From Oxalobacteraceae bacterium UBA6704 (GTDB taxonomy: Bacteria; Pseudomonadota; Gammaproteobacteria; Burkholderiales; Burkholderiaceae_D), in contig DKJA01000197.1 of NCBI GenBank assembly GCA_002454505.1, forward strand, positions 65,467-129,466: a stretch of DNA of 64,000 nt. The letters are read 5' to 3'. A program made the translations under genes and the position numbers. Within the stretch, counting starts at the first letter, position 1; each line of letters begins with the position of its first letter. Below the pieces are notes generated by a model. That model searched no databases, was not told where the DNA came from, and saw nothing but the letters and a program-made list of their open reading frames with translations. This document shows, piece after piece, positions 17,753 to 26,996 of the stretch.

Positions 17753-18415
17753 TCAATCCCCATCTTCCGCAATGCGGCGCATGATATCGGCAATCCATGC
17801 CGGCGCCAGGGAGGCATCCTCAAGCAGAACCGCCTTGTCCTGTGCGCCAAGTCTGGTTTTTAGCTTGGCCACAAGCTGATCGTCCACATGGGCTTGTTTG
17901 AAATGCCGTAATGCCTGGATCACCAGGCCACTGATCCGTCCCGCAGTCGCCATATTGCGCGGTGTCGTATGCTTCAGCAGAATGGACTGTTTGCCGATAT
18001 GGATCGTTCTTGACACGCCGTCGGTAAGGAACGCCAGCTTCATCGGTACCTGTTCTGTGAGTCCAAGCAAGTTGGCTGCATAAGCCCCCGAGGGTTGCAA
18101 CTTCAAACTGCCCTTGTCGGCGATCGCCTTCGCAATTTCATCGGTGGATGGCAGCAAAGGCCCCAGAATCTTGTGCGTGCGGGGCACGTCGTACAGGCCT
18201 CTCGCTATCCGCCGTAGCGTTCCGGCGGCTGCTAAACGCGACAGCGCCTTGTCGACGGCTGCCCGGGTGCCCAGGTGAAGGAAATCGACCGGGCTGAATA
18301 CTTTCCCAGCGTCGCTTGCGCTGACTTCGTCACGAACAGCCTTGTCCACGCTGGTAGGCGCAGGTGGTCGTTGCGTGACAGGTTGTTCGCTCAGGGCTGG
18401 TCGTGGAGGGCTCAT
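17753..18415 (-). CDS. AbiEi-like antitoxin / transcriptional regulator (DUF6088 type)
   Basis: Started at the ATG at 18415 (MSPPRPALSE), since 14 further upstream codons are AT-rich and lack support; 220 residues. After a Pro-rich N-terminus there is a winged-helix region (FSPVDFLHLGTRAAVDKALSRLAAAGTLRRIARGLYDVP), then the domain with PSTDEIAKAIADKG and GAYAANLLGLTEQVP seen in AbiEi/DUF6088 antitoxins. It should repress the operon by binding DNA and counteract the nucleotidyltransferase toxin encoded three bases downstream. The AT-rich stretch at 18416-18475 likely holds its promoter. Confidence 0.85.
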   Translation of the reverse strand: MSPPRPALSEQPVTQRPPAPTSVDKAVRDEVSASDAGKVFSPVDFLHLGTRAAVDKALSRLAAAGTLRRIARGLYDVPRTHKILGPLLPSTDEIAKAIADKGSLKLQPSGAYAANLLGLTEQVPMKLAFLTDGVSRTIHIGKQSILLKHTTPRNMATAGRISGLVIQALRHFKQAHVDDQLVAKLKTRLGAQDKAVLLEDASLAPAWIADIMRRIAEDGD

Positions 18416-18545
18416 GTCAGAAAATATAGCACGTTTTTCTGACGAAAAAAATCCCAATATTAGGAAAAAACAGGAACGATGGAGAGCGGGGATGGAACGG
18501 GGGCGCGGGAGGGGATTCAGGGGAAGCGGGCGCGAGAGGGGATTG

Positions 18546-18623
18546 AGCGGCAGCGGGTGCGCAAATGCTTAAGCGGCAGCGGGTGCGCAAACGGCTGAGC
18601 GGCAGCGGATGCGCAAACGGCTG
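18546..18623. repeat. 26-bp tandem repeat, three copies
   Basis: Copies begin at 18546, 18572 and 18598 with core AGCGGCAGCGGGTGCGCAAA. The second and third differ by one base; the first differs in its last six bases. It is directly followed by a different 25-bp array. Confidence 0.85.
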
Positions 18624-18624
18624 A

Positions 18625-18721
18625 GCGCGCAAGCGCGGGACGTTCTTGGGCGCGCAAGCGCGGGACGTTCTTGGGCGCGCAAGCGCGGGACGTTCTTGGG
18701 CGCGCAAGCGCGGGACGTTCT
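18625..18721. repeat. 25-bp tandem repeat, about four copies
   Basis: The unit AAGCGCGGGACGTTCTTGGG plus CGCGC repeats with exact 25-bp spacing from 18631, 18656, 18681 and 18706; the last copy breaks off. Copies are identical where complete, so the array is recent or maintained. There are no unique spacers, so it is not CRISPR. Confidence 0.9.
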
Positions 18722-18730
18722 GGTAAAGCA

Positions 18731-18780
18731 TCAGGCCGCCTACGGCGGCTTGCTGCTTTACCGCACTTCTGAACGGAGTG
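18731..18780 (+). repeat. Copy B of the ~50-bp imperfect direct repeat
   Basis: It matches 16177-16228 in the same orientation (CAGGCC…ACGGCGGCTTGCTG.TTTACCGCACTT…GAACGG.GTG). The copy contains the small hairpin GCCGCC-TAC-GGCGGC. Confidence 0.65.
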
Positions 18781-18944
18781 AAGAACGCGCGCCCTCGGCG
18801 CGCGGCGCCGTTGAAGTTGTCCGCCGCTGCGCGGCGAACAACTTCAACGACAGATGGGCGATTCGGGGAGCCCCGCGCTGGCAGGCGCGTGTCTTCGAAT
18901 CCCCGGCGCAAGGCCCGCAGGGGCCTTGCTTCTCTGCGCCAGAA

Positions 18945-18976
18945 AGCAAAAAGCCACCCGAGGGTGGCTTTTTGCT
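18945..18976 (-). terminator. Rho-independent terminator downstream of tRNA-Ser
   Basis: A near-perfect inverted repeat with arms AGCAAAAAGCCACCC and GGGTGGCTTTTTGCT around two bases. Read leftward it ends in a T-run, nine bases past the tRNA-Ser 3' end. It is symmetrical, so it could work in both directions. Confidence 0.9.
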
Positions 18977-18984
18977 TGATTTTC

Positions 18985-19075
18985 TGGCGGAGAGACGGGG
19001 ATTCGAACCCCGGATAGGCTATGAACCTATACACGCTTTCCAGGCGTGCGACTTCAACCACTCATCCATCTCTCC
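18985..19075 (-). tRNA. tRNA-Ser (anticodon GGA)
   Basis: On the minus strand the acceptor GGAGAGA pairs with TCTCTCC, followed by discriminator G and an encoded CCA. A D-arm (TGGTTGAAGTC region), anticodon stem-loop CACGCCTGGAAAGCGTG with anticodon GGA, a long class II variable arm (TATAGGTTCATAGCCTA) and T-arm GGGGTTCGAATCCCC are all present. The 91-nt length with a long variable arm is typical of serine tRNA. Confidence 0.97.
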
Positions 19076-19103
19076 TGCTTTTCCCGACTAGCGAGAGGCG
19101 CAG

Positions 19104-19131
19104 ATTATAGCAGCTAGGCTCAGGAGTGCAA
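19104..19131 (-). promoter_or_regulatory. Sigma-70-type promoter of tRNA-Ser
   Basis: On the minus strand TTGCAC and TATAAT are separated by 16 bp, with the -10 ending 28 bp before the mature tRNA 5' end. Confidence 0.75.
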
Positions 19132-19183
19132 AGTTTTTTTGGCGCAAGACAAGATTGCCGGCACTGGTAACAGATGCAAGCCC

Positions 19184-19223
19184 GGGGACAGTCCCCAAGC
19201 AAGAAGAACCGGGGACAGTCCCC
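19184..19223. repeat. Two copies of GGGGACAGTCCCC
   Basis: GGGGACAGTCCCC occurs at 19184-19196 and 19211-19223, just past the 3' end of acs. The same 13-mer, its complement or close variants recur at several other gene ends in this window. Confidence 0.9.
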
Positions 19224-19283
19224 TGGCGGCCAGGGAACTCCGATGCGGCGTCGCGTTGTATCCAGCGACGCCGCAGATGCAGC

Positions 19284-21293
<2,010 letters not shown>

Positions 21294-21529
21294 GCTTGTC
21301 TCCATTTTGGTTTGTTTGCCAAAACCTTAAGGCGCAGCCCTTACAGCCTGCTTACACCCCGGCGCTGCGGGCGCCATGGCAAACCAGTCAATCATTCCAT
21401 TCTACTCACTCTCGCCGGCTCGTGTGCACGCCCCCTCTAAAAGGCGCGCCCGACGGTGCGGCAGTGCAGCAGCGCGTGTAGAATGTCGGCAGTTTTTATT
21501 GCCTCACCCATCTGGAGCTCCGCAGCAAA

Positions 21530-22132
21530 ATGACCGACCCGAACCGCCCGAATGGCCCGCGCCTCAGCCCTCTGCCCGCCTTCATCTTCATGTCCCGCTG
21601 GCTGCAGCTGCCGCTCTACCTGGGCCTGATCCTCGCGCAGTGCGTGTACGTCTTCCACTTCTGGGTCGAGCTGAAAGACCTGATCGGCGCCGTGCTCGGT
21701 AACGAAACGTCGCTGCAGCATATCTTCCAGGCCGTCGCCGTGCCGAACACGCCGCTGCCGACGAAGCTGAACGAAACCACCATCATGCTGGTGGTGCTGG
21801 GCCTGATCGACGTGGTGATGATCTCGAACCTGTTGATCATGGTGATCGTCGGCGGCTACGAGACCTTCGTGTCGCGCATGCACCTGGAAGGTCACCCCGA
21901 CCAGCCGGAATGGCTGTCGCACGTGAATGCCTCCGTGCTGAAGACGAAGCTGGCGATGGCGATCATCGGCATCTCGTCGATCCACCTGCTGAAAACCTTC
22001 ATCAACGCCGGCTCGTACGACGAGAAGACGCTGATGTACCAGACCATCATCCACGTGGTGTTCCTGCTGTCCGCGATGGCCATCGCGTACACGGACCATC
22101 TGATGTCCATGACCCACCAATCGAAGCACTGA
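21530..22132 (+). CDS. UPF0114 / YqhA family (TIGR00645) inner-membrane protein
   Basis: A 200-residue membrane protein with helices at about residues 21-45, 80-105, 140-160 and 170-190. It contains SRWLQLPLYLGLILAQCVYV near the start and a signature TKLNETTIMLVVLGLIDVVMISNLLIMVIVGGYETFVS block, both typical of the TIGR00645/UPF0114 family. Function is unknown in the family. The downstream fumarase gene starts 40 nt later, so co-transcription is likely. Confidence 0.9.
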   Translation: MTDPNRPNGPRLSPLPAFIFMSRWLQLPLYLGLILAQCVYVFHFWVELKDLIGAVLGNETSLQHIFQAVAVPNTPLPTKLNETTIMLVVLGLIDVVMISNLLIMVIVGGYETFVSRMHLEGHPDQPEWLSHVNASVLKTKLAMAIIGISSIHLLKTFINAGSYDEKTLMYQTIIHVVFLLSAMAIAYTDHLMSMTHQSKH

Positions 22133-22172
22133 TTCACGTACTGCCCCAGCCAACCGCTAAATGAGTTTACCC

Positions 22173-23702
22173 ATGACCATCATCAAGCAAGACGACCTGA
22201 TCGAATCCGTAGCCGCCGCACTGCAGTACATCAGCTACTACCATCCCGCCGACTACATCCAGCACCTGGCCCGCGCGTACGACGCGGAGCAGAGCCCTGC
22301 TGCCAAGGATGCGATCGCGCAGATCCTGACGAACTCGCGCATGTGCGCCGAGGGCAAGCGGCCGATCTGCCAGGATACCGGCATGGTCAACGTCTTCCTG
22401 AAGATCGGCATGGGCGTGCGCTTCGAAGGTTTCAAAGGCACGGTCACGGATGCGGTCAACGAAGGCGTGCGCCGCGCGTACAACTTCGCCGACAACAAGC
22501 TGCGCGCGTCGATCGTGGCGGACCCGCACTTCGAGCGCAAGAACACCAAGGACAACACGCCGGCCGTCGTCCACATGGAACTGGTGGAAGGCAATACCGT
22601 CGAAGTGGCCGTGGCGGCCAAAGGTGGCGGCTCCGAGAACAAGACCAAGTTCGTGATGCTGAACCCGTCCGACTCGCTGGTGGACTGGGTGCTGAAGACC
22701 GTGCCGCTGATGGGCGCCGGCTGGTGCCCGCCGGGCATGCTGGGCATCGGCATCGGCGGCTCGGCCGAGAAGGCGATGCTGCTGGCGAAAGAGTCGCTGA
22801 TGGAAGACATCGACATGTACGAGCTGAAAAAGCGCGGCCCGCAAAACAAGCTCGAAGAGCTGCGCATCGAACTGTGCGACAAGATCAACGCGCTGGGCAT
22901 CGGCGCGCAGGGCCTGGGCGGCCTGACGACGGTGCTGGACGTGAAGATCAATATGTACCCGACGCACGCGGCATCGAAGCCGGTGGCGATGATCCCGAAC
23001 TGCGCCGCCACGCGCCACGCGCACTTCGTGCTGGATGGTTCCGGCCCGGCCTATATCGAGCCGCCGAAGCTGTCGGACTGGCCGGATGTGTCGTGGGCAC
23101 CGGATACCGAAAAATCCAAGCGCGTTGATCTGAACACGCTGACCAAGGAGCAGGTCGCTGCCTGGAAGCCGGGCCAGACGCTGCTCCTGAACGGCAAGAT
23201 GCTGACGGGCCGCGACGCCGCGCACAAGCGCATCCAGGACATGCTGGCCAAAGGCGAAGAACTGCCGGTGGACTTCACCAACCGCGTGATCTATTACGTG
23301 GGCCCGGTGGATCCGGTGGGCGACGAGGTGGTCGGCCCGGCCGGTCCAACCACGGCAACCCGCATGGACAAGTTCACCGACATGATGCTGGAGAAAACCG
23401 GCCTGATCTCGATGGTCGGCAAGGCCGAACGGGGCCCGGTGGCGATCGAATCGATCCAGAAGCACCAGTCGGCCTACCTGATGGCGGTGGGCGGCGCGGC
23501 CTACCTGGTGTCGAAAGCGATCAAGCACGCCAAGGTGGTCGGCTTCGCTGACCTGGGCATGGAAGCGATCTATGAGTTCGACGTCGTCGACATGCCGGTC
23601 ACCGTGGCGGTGGATTCCACCGGCACCTCGGTGCACAACACGGGGCCGAAGGAATGGTCGGTGAAGATCGAGTCGCTGAAGAACGCGGCTGTTCCGGCGT
23701 AA
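22173..23702 (+). CDS. Fumarate hydratase class I (iron-sulfur type)
   Basis: I start at ATG 22173 (MTIIKQDDLIESVA), which matches the usual start of class I fumarases; an ATG four codons earlier is possible and neither has a clear ribosome-binding site. The 509-residue protein combines the alpha (KRPICQDTGM; GAGWCPPGMLGIGIGGS) and beta (VGPAGPTTATRMDKFTD; KAERGP) parts of the FumA/B family. The Cys residues in those motifs are expected to hold the [4Fe-4S] cluster. It hydrates fumarate to L-malate in the TCA cycle. MurI starts three bases after its stop. Confidence 0.95.
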   Translation: MTIIKQDDLIESVAAALQYISYYHPADYIQHLARAYDAEQSPAAKDAIAQILTNSRMCAEGKRPICQDTGMVNVFLKIGMGVRFEGFKGTVTDAVNEGVRRAYNFADNKLRASIVADPHFERKNTKDNTPAVVHMELVEGNTVEVAVAAKGGGSENKTKFVMLNPSDSLVDWVLKTVPLMGAGWCPPGMLGIGIGGSAEKAMLLAKESLMEDIDMYELKKRGPQNKLEELRIELCDKINALGIGAQGLGGLTTVLDVKINMYPTHAASKPVAMIPNCAATRHAHFVLDGSGPAYIEPPKLSDWPDVSWAPDTEKSKRVDLNTLTKEQVAAWKPGQTLLLNGKMLTGRDAAHKRIQDMLAKGEELPVDFTNRVIYYVGPVDPVGDEVVGPAGPTTATRMDKFTDMMLEKTGLISMVGKAERGPVAIESIQKHQSAYLMAVGGAAYLVSKAIKHAKVVGFADLGMEAIYEFDVVDMPVTVAVDSTGTSVHNTGPKEWSVKIESLKNAAVPA

Positions 23703-23705
23703 GCC

Positions 23706-24542
23706 ATGACGCAGCCCGTCCACTCCCCTGCTGCGGAGGCGCCGATCGGCGTGTTCGATTCCGGCGTGGGCGGGCTGTCGGTGCTGCGGCATATCCACGC
23801 GCAGCTGCCGCATGAACACCTGATTTATTTTGCCGATTCCGGTTACGCGCCTTACGGCGACCGGTCGGAGGAATCGGTGATCCAGCGCTCGCTGGCCGTC
23901 GCCGCCTTCCTGTTCGGGCAAGGCGCCAAGGCGCTGGTCGTCGCCTGCAACACGGCGACCGTGGCTGCCATCAAGGCCATCCGCACCGAGTGGCCGGGAA
24001 TGCCGATCGTCGGCGTCGAACCGGGCCTCAAGCCCGGCGCGGCTGTTACGCAGACCGGCAATGTGGGCGTGCTTGCCACCGACCGCACGCTGCACAGCGA
24101 AAAATTCCTTCAATTGCGCGACCAGATCTCGGCCGGCACACAGGCCGAGTTCCTGCTGCAGCCCTGCATCGGGCTGGTCGACCAGATCGAGCTGGGCGAG
24201 CTGGGCTCCGATGCAACCAGGGCGCTGCTCGAACAGTACGTGATGCCGCTGCTCGATGGCGGCGCCGATACGCTGGTGCTGGGCTGCACGCACTACCCGT
24301 TCGTCGAACACATCATCCGCGACATCGCTGCCGCGCACTCGCCAGCACCCGTGACCTTGATCGACACCGGCGACGCCGTCGCCCGCCAGCTGGCCCGCCT
24401 GCTGGAAGGCGCCGGCCTGCTCCGCCCCGCCGGCGTGCCGCACCTGCGCGGCTACACCACCGCCAGCGCCGCCGTCCTCGCCGACGCCTTCCGCGGGCTG
24501 CTGGGGCTGGCGCCGCAGGTCGAGGCTATCGAGGTCGGCTGA
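23706..24542 (+). CDS. murI: Glutamate racemase
   Basis: 278 residues. It has the IGVFDSGVGGLSV opening with Asp18, FADSGYAPYGDRS, catalytic Cys81 in VVACNTAT and the second catalytic Cys193 in LGCTHYPF. MurI interconverts L- and D-glutamate by two-base catalysis without cofactor, supplying D-Glu for peptidoglycan. It lies three bases after the fumarase stop, so translation is probably coupled. A composite palindromic repeat element follows. Confidence 0.97.
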   Translation: MTQPVHSPAAEAPIGVFDSGVGGLSVLRHIHAQLPHEHLIYFADSGYAPYGDRSEESVIQRSLAVAAFLFGQGAKALVVACNTATVAAIKAIRTEWPGMPIVGVEPGLKPGAAVTQTGNVGVLATDRTLHSEKFLQLRDQISAGTQAEFLLQPCIGLVDQIELGELGSDATRALLEQYVMPLLDGGADTLVLGCTHYPFVEHIIRDIAAAHSPAPVTLIDTGDAVARQLARLLEGAGLLRPAGVPHLRGYTTASAAVLADAFRGLLGLAPQVEAIEVG

Positions 24543-24556
24543 CGAATAGAAGAAAA

Positions 24557-24695
24557 TGAGGGACAGTCCCTGTTTTCCAGGAAATTTCGCCTGGAAAACA
24601 GGTCGTCCGACGCGGTCCGCTCCAAGTTGGCTAGGCTCCGCGACCGCATGAATCCGGCAATATTTCCAGGAAAATGGGGTCCGTCCCCATTTTTC
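24557..24695. repeat. Composite palindromic element (GGGACAGTCCC / TTTTCCAGG type)
   Basis: About 140 bp after murI. The left end has GGGACAGTCCC (24560-24570), then inverted arms TGTTTTCCAGG / CCTGGAAAACA (24571-24581 and 24590-24600). The right end has TTTCCAGGAAAATGGGG-TCCGT-CCCCATTTTT, an inverted counterpart that is also terminator-like. A second element of the same layout begins at about 63893. Confidence 0.8.
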
Positions 24696-24715
24696 GAGAA
24701 ACTTTGGATTTAGAT

Positions 24716-24744
24716 TTGCCAGTTGCCAATCGGCCTAGTATAAT
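24716..24744 (+). promoter_or_regulatory. Sigma-70-type promoter of tRNA-His
   Basis: TTGCCA (24716-24721) and a perfect TATAAT (24739-24744) are separated by 17 bp, about 44 bp before the mature tRNA-His 5' end. Confidence 0.85.
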
Positions 24745-24787
24745 GCGGCCTCTGTCACAGAAAGCGTGTGGCAGAAAGTAGTTCAGT

Positions 24788-24864
24788 GGTGGCTGTAGCT
24801 CAGTTGGTAGAGTCCAGGATTGTGATTCCTGTTGTCGTGGGTTCGAGCCCCATCAGCCACCCCA
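24788..24864 (+). tRNA. tRNA-His (anticodon GTG)
   Basis: Acceptor GTGGCTG pairs with CAGCCAC. The extra G at -1 (24788) faces discriminator C, the histidine-tRNA identity pair. The D-arm (GTAGCTCAGTTGGTAGAG), anticodon loop ATTGTGATT with anticodon GTG and T-arm GTGGGTTCGAGCCCCAT are all present, and CCA is encoded. Confidence 0.97.
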
Positions 24865-24879
24865 CCGAATTCCGCGAGA

Positions 24880-24911
24880 AAGGTCATGTGCTTCGGCATG
24901 TGGCCTTTTTT
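24880..24911 (+). terminator. Terminator after tRNA-His
   Basis: Stem AGGTCATGTGC - TTCG - GCATGTGGCCT with several G-U pairs and a UUCG tetraloop, followed by six T. It ends only 18 bp before the start codon of the pentapeptide-repeat gene. Confidence 0.85.
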
Positions 24912-24929
24912 GTTTTACGGAGCCGTTTC

Positions 24930-25598
24930 ATGCATATCGCTGGCGCAACCTTATCCCGCGCGGACATCGAAGCTTATCTCGCCCAAGGCACGGCCCATTT
25001 CGACGAGTGCGACCTCGATGGCGCCGACCTGTCCCGCCTGGACCTGCGCGGTGCCTCGTTCACCAGTTGCAGCCTGGCCGAGACGTCGTTCTATGCGGCC
25101 ACTCTGTCGCAGACCACCTGGCGCCGCTGCCGGGGCCGCGAAGCGGACTTCGAGGCGGCCGACCTCACCGATGCGCAGTTCCACAGCTGCGACCTGAACA
25201 ACAGCAGCTGGCGTCGCAGCCGGATGGCCGCCGCCCTGCTGAAAGGCTGCAAGCTGACGGGCGCGAACTTCGAAGAAGCGGCCCATCTGGGCCTGACGTT
25301 CGAAGAGTGCCTGCTGATCGGCGCGGACCTGCGCCGGATGTCGTTCCGCAAGAGCACGCTGAAGCAGCTTGATTTCAGCGACGCCGACCTGGCCGGCTGC
25401 GACTTCCGCGACGCCGTCTTCGAAGGCGGCAGCGTGCGCAGCGCCAACCTCAAACAGGCACGCTTCGACAACGCGGACTTGCGCGAGGCGGACCTGGGCG
25501 GCCTGAAACTGGCCGACGTGAAGCTTTTCCAAGGGGCTTTGATATCGCATCGGCAAGCATCGGAGCTGCTGGCCGAGCTCGGATTGCGAGTGACATGA
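24930..25598 (+). CDS. Pentapeptide-repeat protein, Qnr/McbG-like architecture
   Basis: GGAG seven bases before ATG 24930 sets the start; 222 residues. Nearly the whole protein follows the A(D/N)Lxx five-residue rhythm (FDECDLDGADLSRLDLRGA…, LKGCKLTGANFEEA). A non-repeat kink about one half through (AAHLGLTFEECLLIGADL) and a short C-terminal helix (SELLAELGLRV) match the layout and ~218-residue length of Qnr proteins. Those are right-handed quadrilateral-helix dimers that mimic DNA and protect gyrase. Whether this one protects gyrase is not shown. It has no room for its own promoter behind the tRNA-His terminator. Confidence 0.85.
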   Translation: MHIAGATLSRADIEAYLAQGTAHFDECDLDGADLSRLDLRGASFTSCSLAETSFYAATLSQTTWRRCRGREADFEAADLTDAQFHSCDLNNSSWRRSRMAAALLKGCKLTGANFEEAAHLGLTFEECLLIGADLRRMSFRKSTLKQLDFSDADLAGCDFRDAVFEGGSVRSANLKQARFDNADLREADLGGLKLADVKLFQGALISHRQASELLAELGLRVT

Positions 25599-25696
25599 TC
25601 GGTATCAACCACGAAGCGTGAAAGTAACTAAAAGAAATTGCTTCAAGGCATTTATTTACCGCTAGAATACGGTATCGCATTCCCTCCGCAAAGATC

Positions 25697-26149
25697 ATGT
25701 CCGCCGCCAGCCCCACCCTCAAAGAATTCACCACCTACAGCAAGGACACCCCGGTCGAGCGTCCAGGCCTTGACGGTCGCGCCGGCGTGTTCGTGCCTAC
25801 CGAGGCGTTCGACCTCGCCGGTTCCTCGACCATCCGCAAGGGCGCCGGCATCGTCGGCTTCGGCAATCCGGATGGCTCGCTGACCGTGTATTTCGAGGCG
25901 AACCGCTTCGACGAAACCAGCCTGCACAAGTGGGAAAACAAGATCCGCAAGGCCTATGATCGCCTGGTGATGGTGGCGCCGACCGTATCGAAGGGCAAGA
26001 TGGACGCGGCTTCGCTGGAACTGATCGGCTACATCGACGGCGCCGGCATCACCATCAAACAGCCGGAAAGCCTGACGCACTGGCTGACCATTTCCAACGC
26101 GCTCGATACCGCGCCGGAAGGCACGCAGATCACGTTCGGCCGCCGCTAG
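25697..26149 (+). CDS. Hypothetical protein
   Basis: 150 residues, soluble, with no signal peptide or membrane helix. I do not recognise the family. The sequence is of mixed alpha/beta character, with a central positively charged helix (LHKWENKIRKAYDRLVM) and a Thr/Ser/Gly-rich remainder (SLTVYFEANRFDETS, GYIDGAGITIKQPESLTHWLTIS). An AT-rich stretch containing TAGAAT (around 25663) precedes it and may hold a promoter. It stands alone between the pentapeptide gene and a terminator hairpin. Confidence 0.65.
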   Translation: MSAASPTLKEFTTYSKDTPVERPGLDGRAGVFVPTEAFDLAGSSTIRKGAGIVGFGNPDGSLTVYFEANRFDETSLHKWENKIRKAYDRLVMVAPTVSKGKMDAASLELIGYIDGAGITIKQPESLTHWLTISNALDTAPEGTQITFGRR

Positions 26150-26165
26150 CGCGAACGGACGGGCG

Positions 26166-26196
26166 AAAAAAATGCGCAGGCCAGACTGGCTGCGCA
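26166..26196 (-). terminator. Terminator-like hairpin, minus strand
   Basis: Read on the minus strand, TGCGCAGCCAG-T-CTGGCCTGCGCA (one bulge) is followed by seven T. It would stop leftward transcripts coming from the minus-strand lipoprotein gene region. Confidence 0.7.
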
Positions 26197-26294
26197 TCGC
26201 GACGGGCATTCGTCCTACAAGTGTTACCACCTTTTTGCCGATGACGCCGTCTTGCTGGTCCCTTAAGATGAACTTAAATCAAAAGGAGCCCATC

Positions 26295-26414
26295 ATGGCA
26301 CGGCACATTCCACTTACTTTCGGCACCATCCTGCTCGGTCTGGTCAGCGTATCCACCTACCTGCTGTGCTCGGCGGACATGCTGACCCATAGCACCTTCT
26401 TCCTGCTGCACTGA
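26295..26414 (+). CDS. Small single-span membrane peptide (39 aa)
   Basis: A short frame with an excellent ribosome-binding site (AAAAGGAG, 26281-26288) six bases before ATG 26295. The product has a short basic N-terminus (MARHIP) and one hydrophobic helix (LTFGTILLGLVSVSTYLL) followed by about 15 residues. I do not recognise a family. The strong Shine-Dalgarno and clean hydrophobic profile argue for a real gene. Its stop codon lies inside the first unit of a 14-bp tandem repeat. Confidence 0.6.
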   Translation: MARHIPLTFGTILLGLVSVSTYLLCSADMLTHSTFFLLH

Positions 26415-26461
26415 ACCGGCTGCACTGAGCCGGCTGCACTGAACCGGCTGCACTGAGCCGG
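26406..26461. repeat. 14-bp tandem repeat, four copies
   Basis: CTGCACTGAACCGG and CTGCACTGAGCCGG alternate twice from 26406, giving a 28-bp higher-order unit. The first copy contains the stop codon of the 39-residue frame; the array ends nine bases before the convergent lipoprotein gene. Confidence 0.9.
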
Positions 26462-26469
26462 CAAACCGA

Positions 26470-26868
26470 TCAGCGACGGCCCCAGCCGCGGCCACCGCCC
26501 CAGCCTCGTCCGCCCCAGCCGCCACCGCGGTGGTTCGAGAACATGAAGTCCAGCCCGATCGACACGGGCGGATAGTAATAAGAAGGCGGCGCCGCATAGA
26601 TCGGCGACTGCACGTAGACCGGCGACTGCACATACACCGGCTGCTGCTGCACATACACGGGTTGCTGCGAGTACGTGGTCGTCGGCACATCTTCCGTCGT
26701 ATAAGTCACGCGCGAACCGCCACTGGCACCGGTACCAACCGGCACCGGCGTCACCGACACAGTGCGCCAGCCATTTGCATCCACAGGCTGCGCGACATAG
26801 TATGGGCCCGGCGCGGCACAGCCGGCCAGCACCGCTGCGACGACAGGCAATATCAACAAGCTTTTCAT
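26470..26868 (-). CDS. Small Gln/Tyr/Gly-rich lipoprotein
   Basis: GGAGGAAC before ATG 26868 sets the start; 132 residues. The lipoprotein signal ends LAGC (Cys17). The middle holds tandem PVYVQ/PIYA-type repeats (QPVYVQQQPVYVQSPVYVQ) followed by a Tyr-Pro-rich patch, and the last ~20 residues are a Gly/Trp/Arg-rich tail (GGGWGGRGWGGGRGWGRR). Such compositions occur in surface lipoproteins of unknown role. No specific family is claimed. Confidence 0.75.
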   Translation of the reverse strand: MKSLLILPVVAAVLAGCAAPGPYYVAQPVDANGWRTVSVTPVPVGTGASGGSRVTYTTEDVPTTTYSQQPVYVQQQPVYVQSPVYVQSPIYAAPPSYYYPPVSIGLDFMFSNHRGGGWGGRGWGGGRGWGRR

Positions 26869-26996
26869 AATAAAGTTCCTCCCAATAGCCAACTATAGGG
26901 ATTTTCCCCGGGGCTTGCCGCAGTTTTACACACCGTTACAGCGCTAAACAACAGCGCAATATGGCAAGTTTGCGGATGGCGAAAGCGGGCCCTGCC

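Larger units (their letters stand above)
18416..18984. other. Repeat- and hairpin-rich non-coding region between AbiE antitoxin and tRNA-Ser
   Basis: 569 bp with no convincing gene. It begins with an AT-rich ~60 bp (probable AbiE promoter), then G-rich low-complexity DNA, a 26-bp tandem repeat, a 25-bp tandem repeat, a copy of the 50-bp direct repeat and several inverted repeats. One of these (about 18811-18850) has arms GTTGAAGTTGT / ACAACTTCAAC around a CG-rich loop. It ends at a strong terminator hairpin next to the tRNA. Confidence 0.6.

Noticed and set aside
18546..18721. Possible CRISPR array
   Set aside because: The repeats are contiguous with no unique spacers and there are no cas genes; two simple tandem arrays explain them.
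18866..18930. Possible second tRNA or tRNA remnant (contains CTTCGAATCCCC)
   Set aside because: The T-stem does not pair and no acceptor or anticodon arm can be formed.
22167..24443. 758-codon minus-strand open frame
   Set aside because: It is antisense to fumarase and murI, both certain.
24930..25598. Calling the pentapeptide protein a qnr resistance gene
   Set aside because: Only length and layout match; gyrase protection cannot be judged from sequence alone, so no gene symbol is given.
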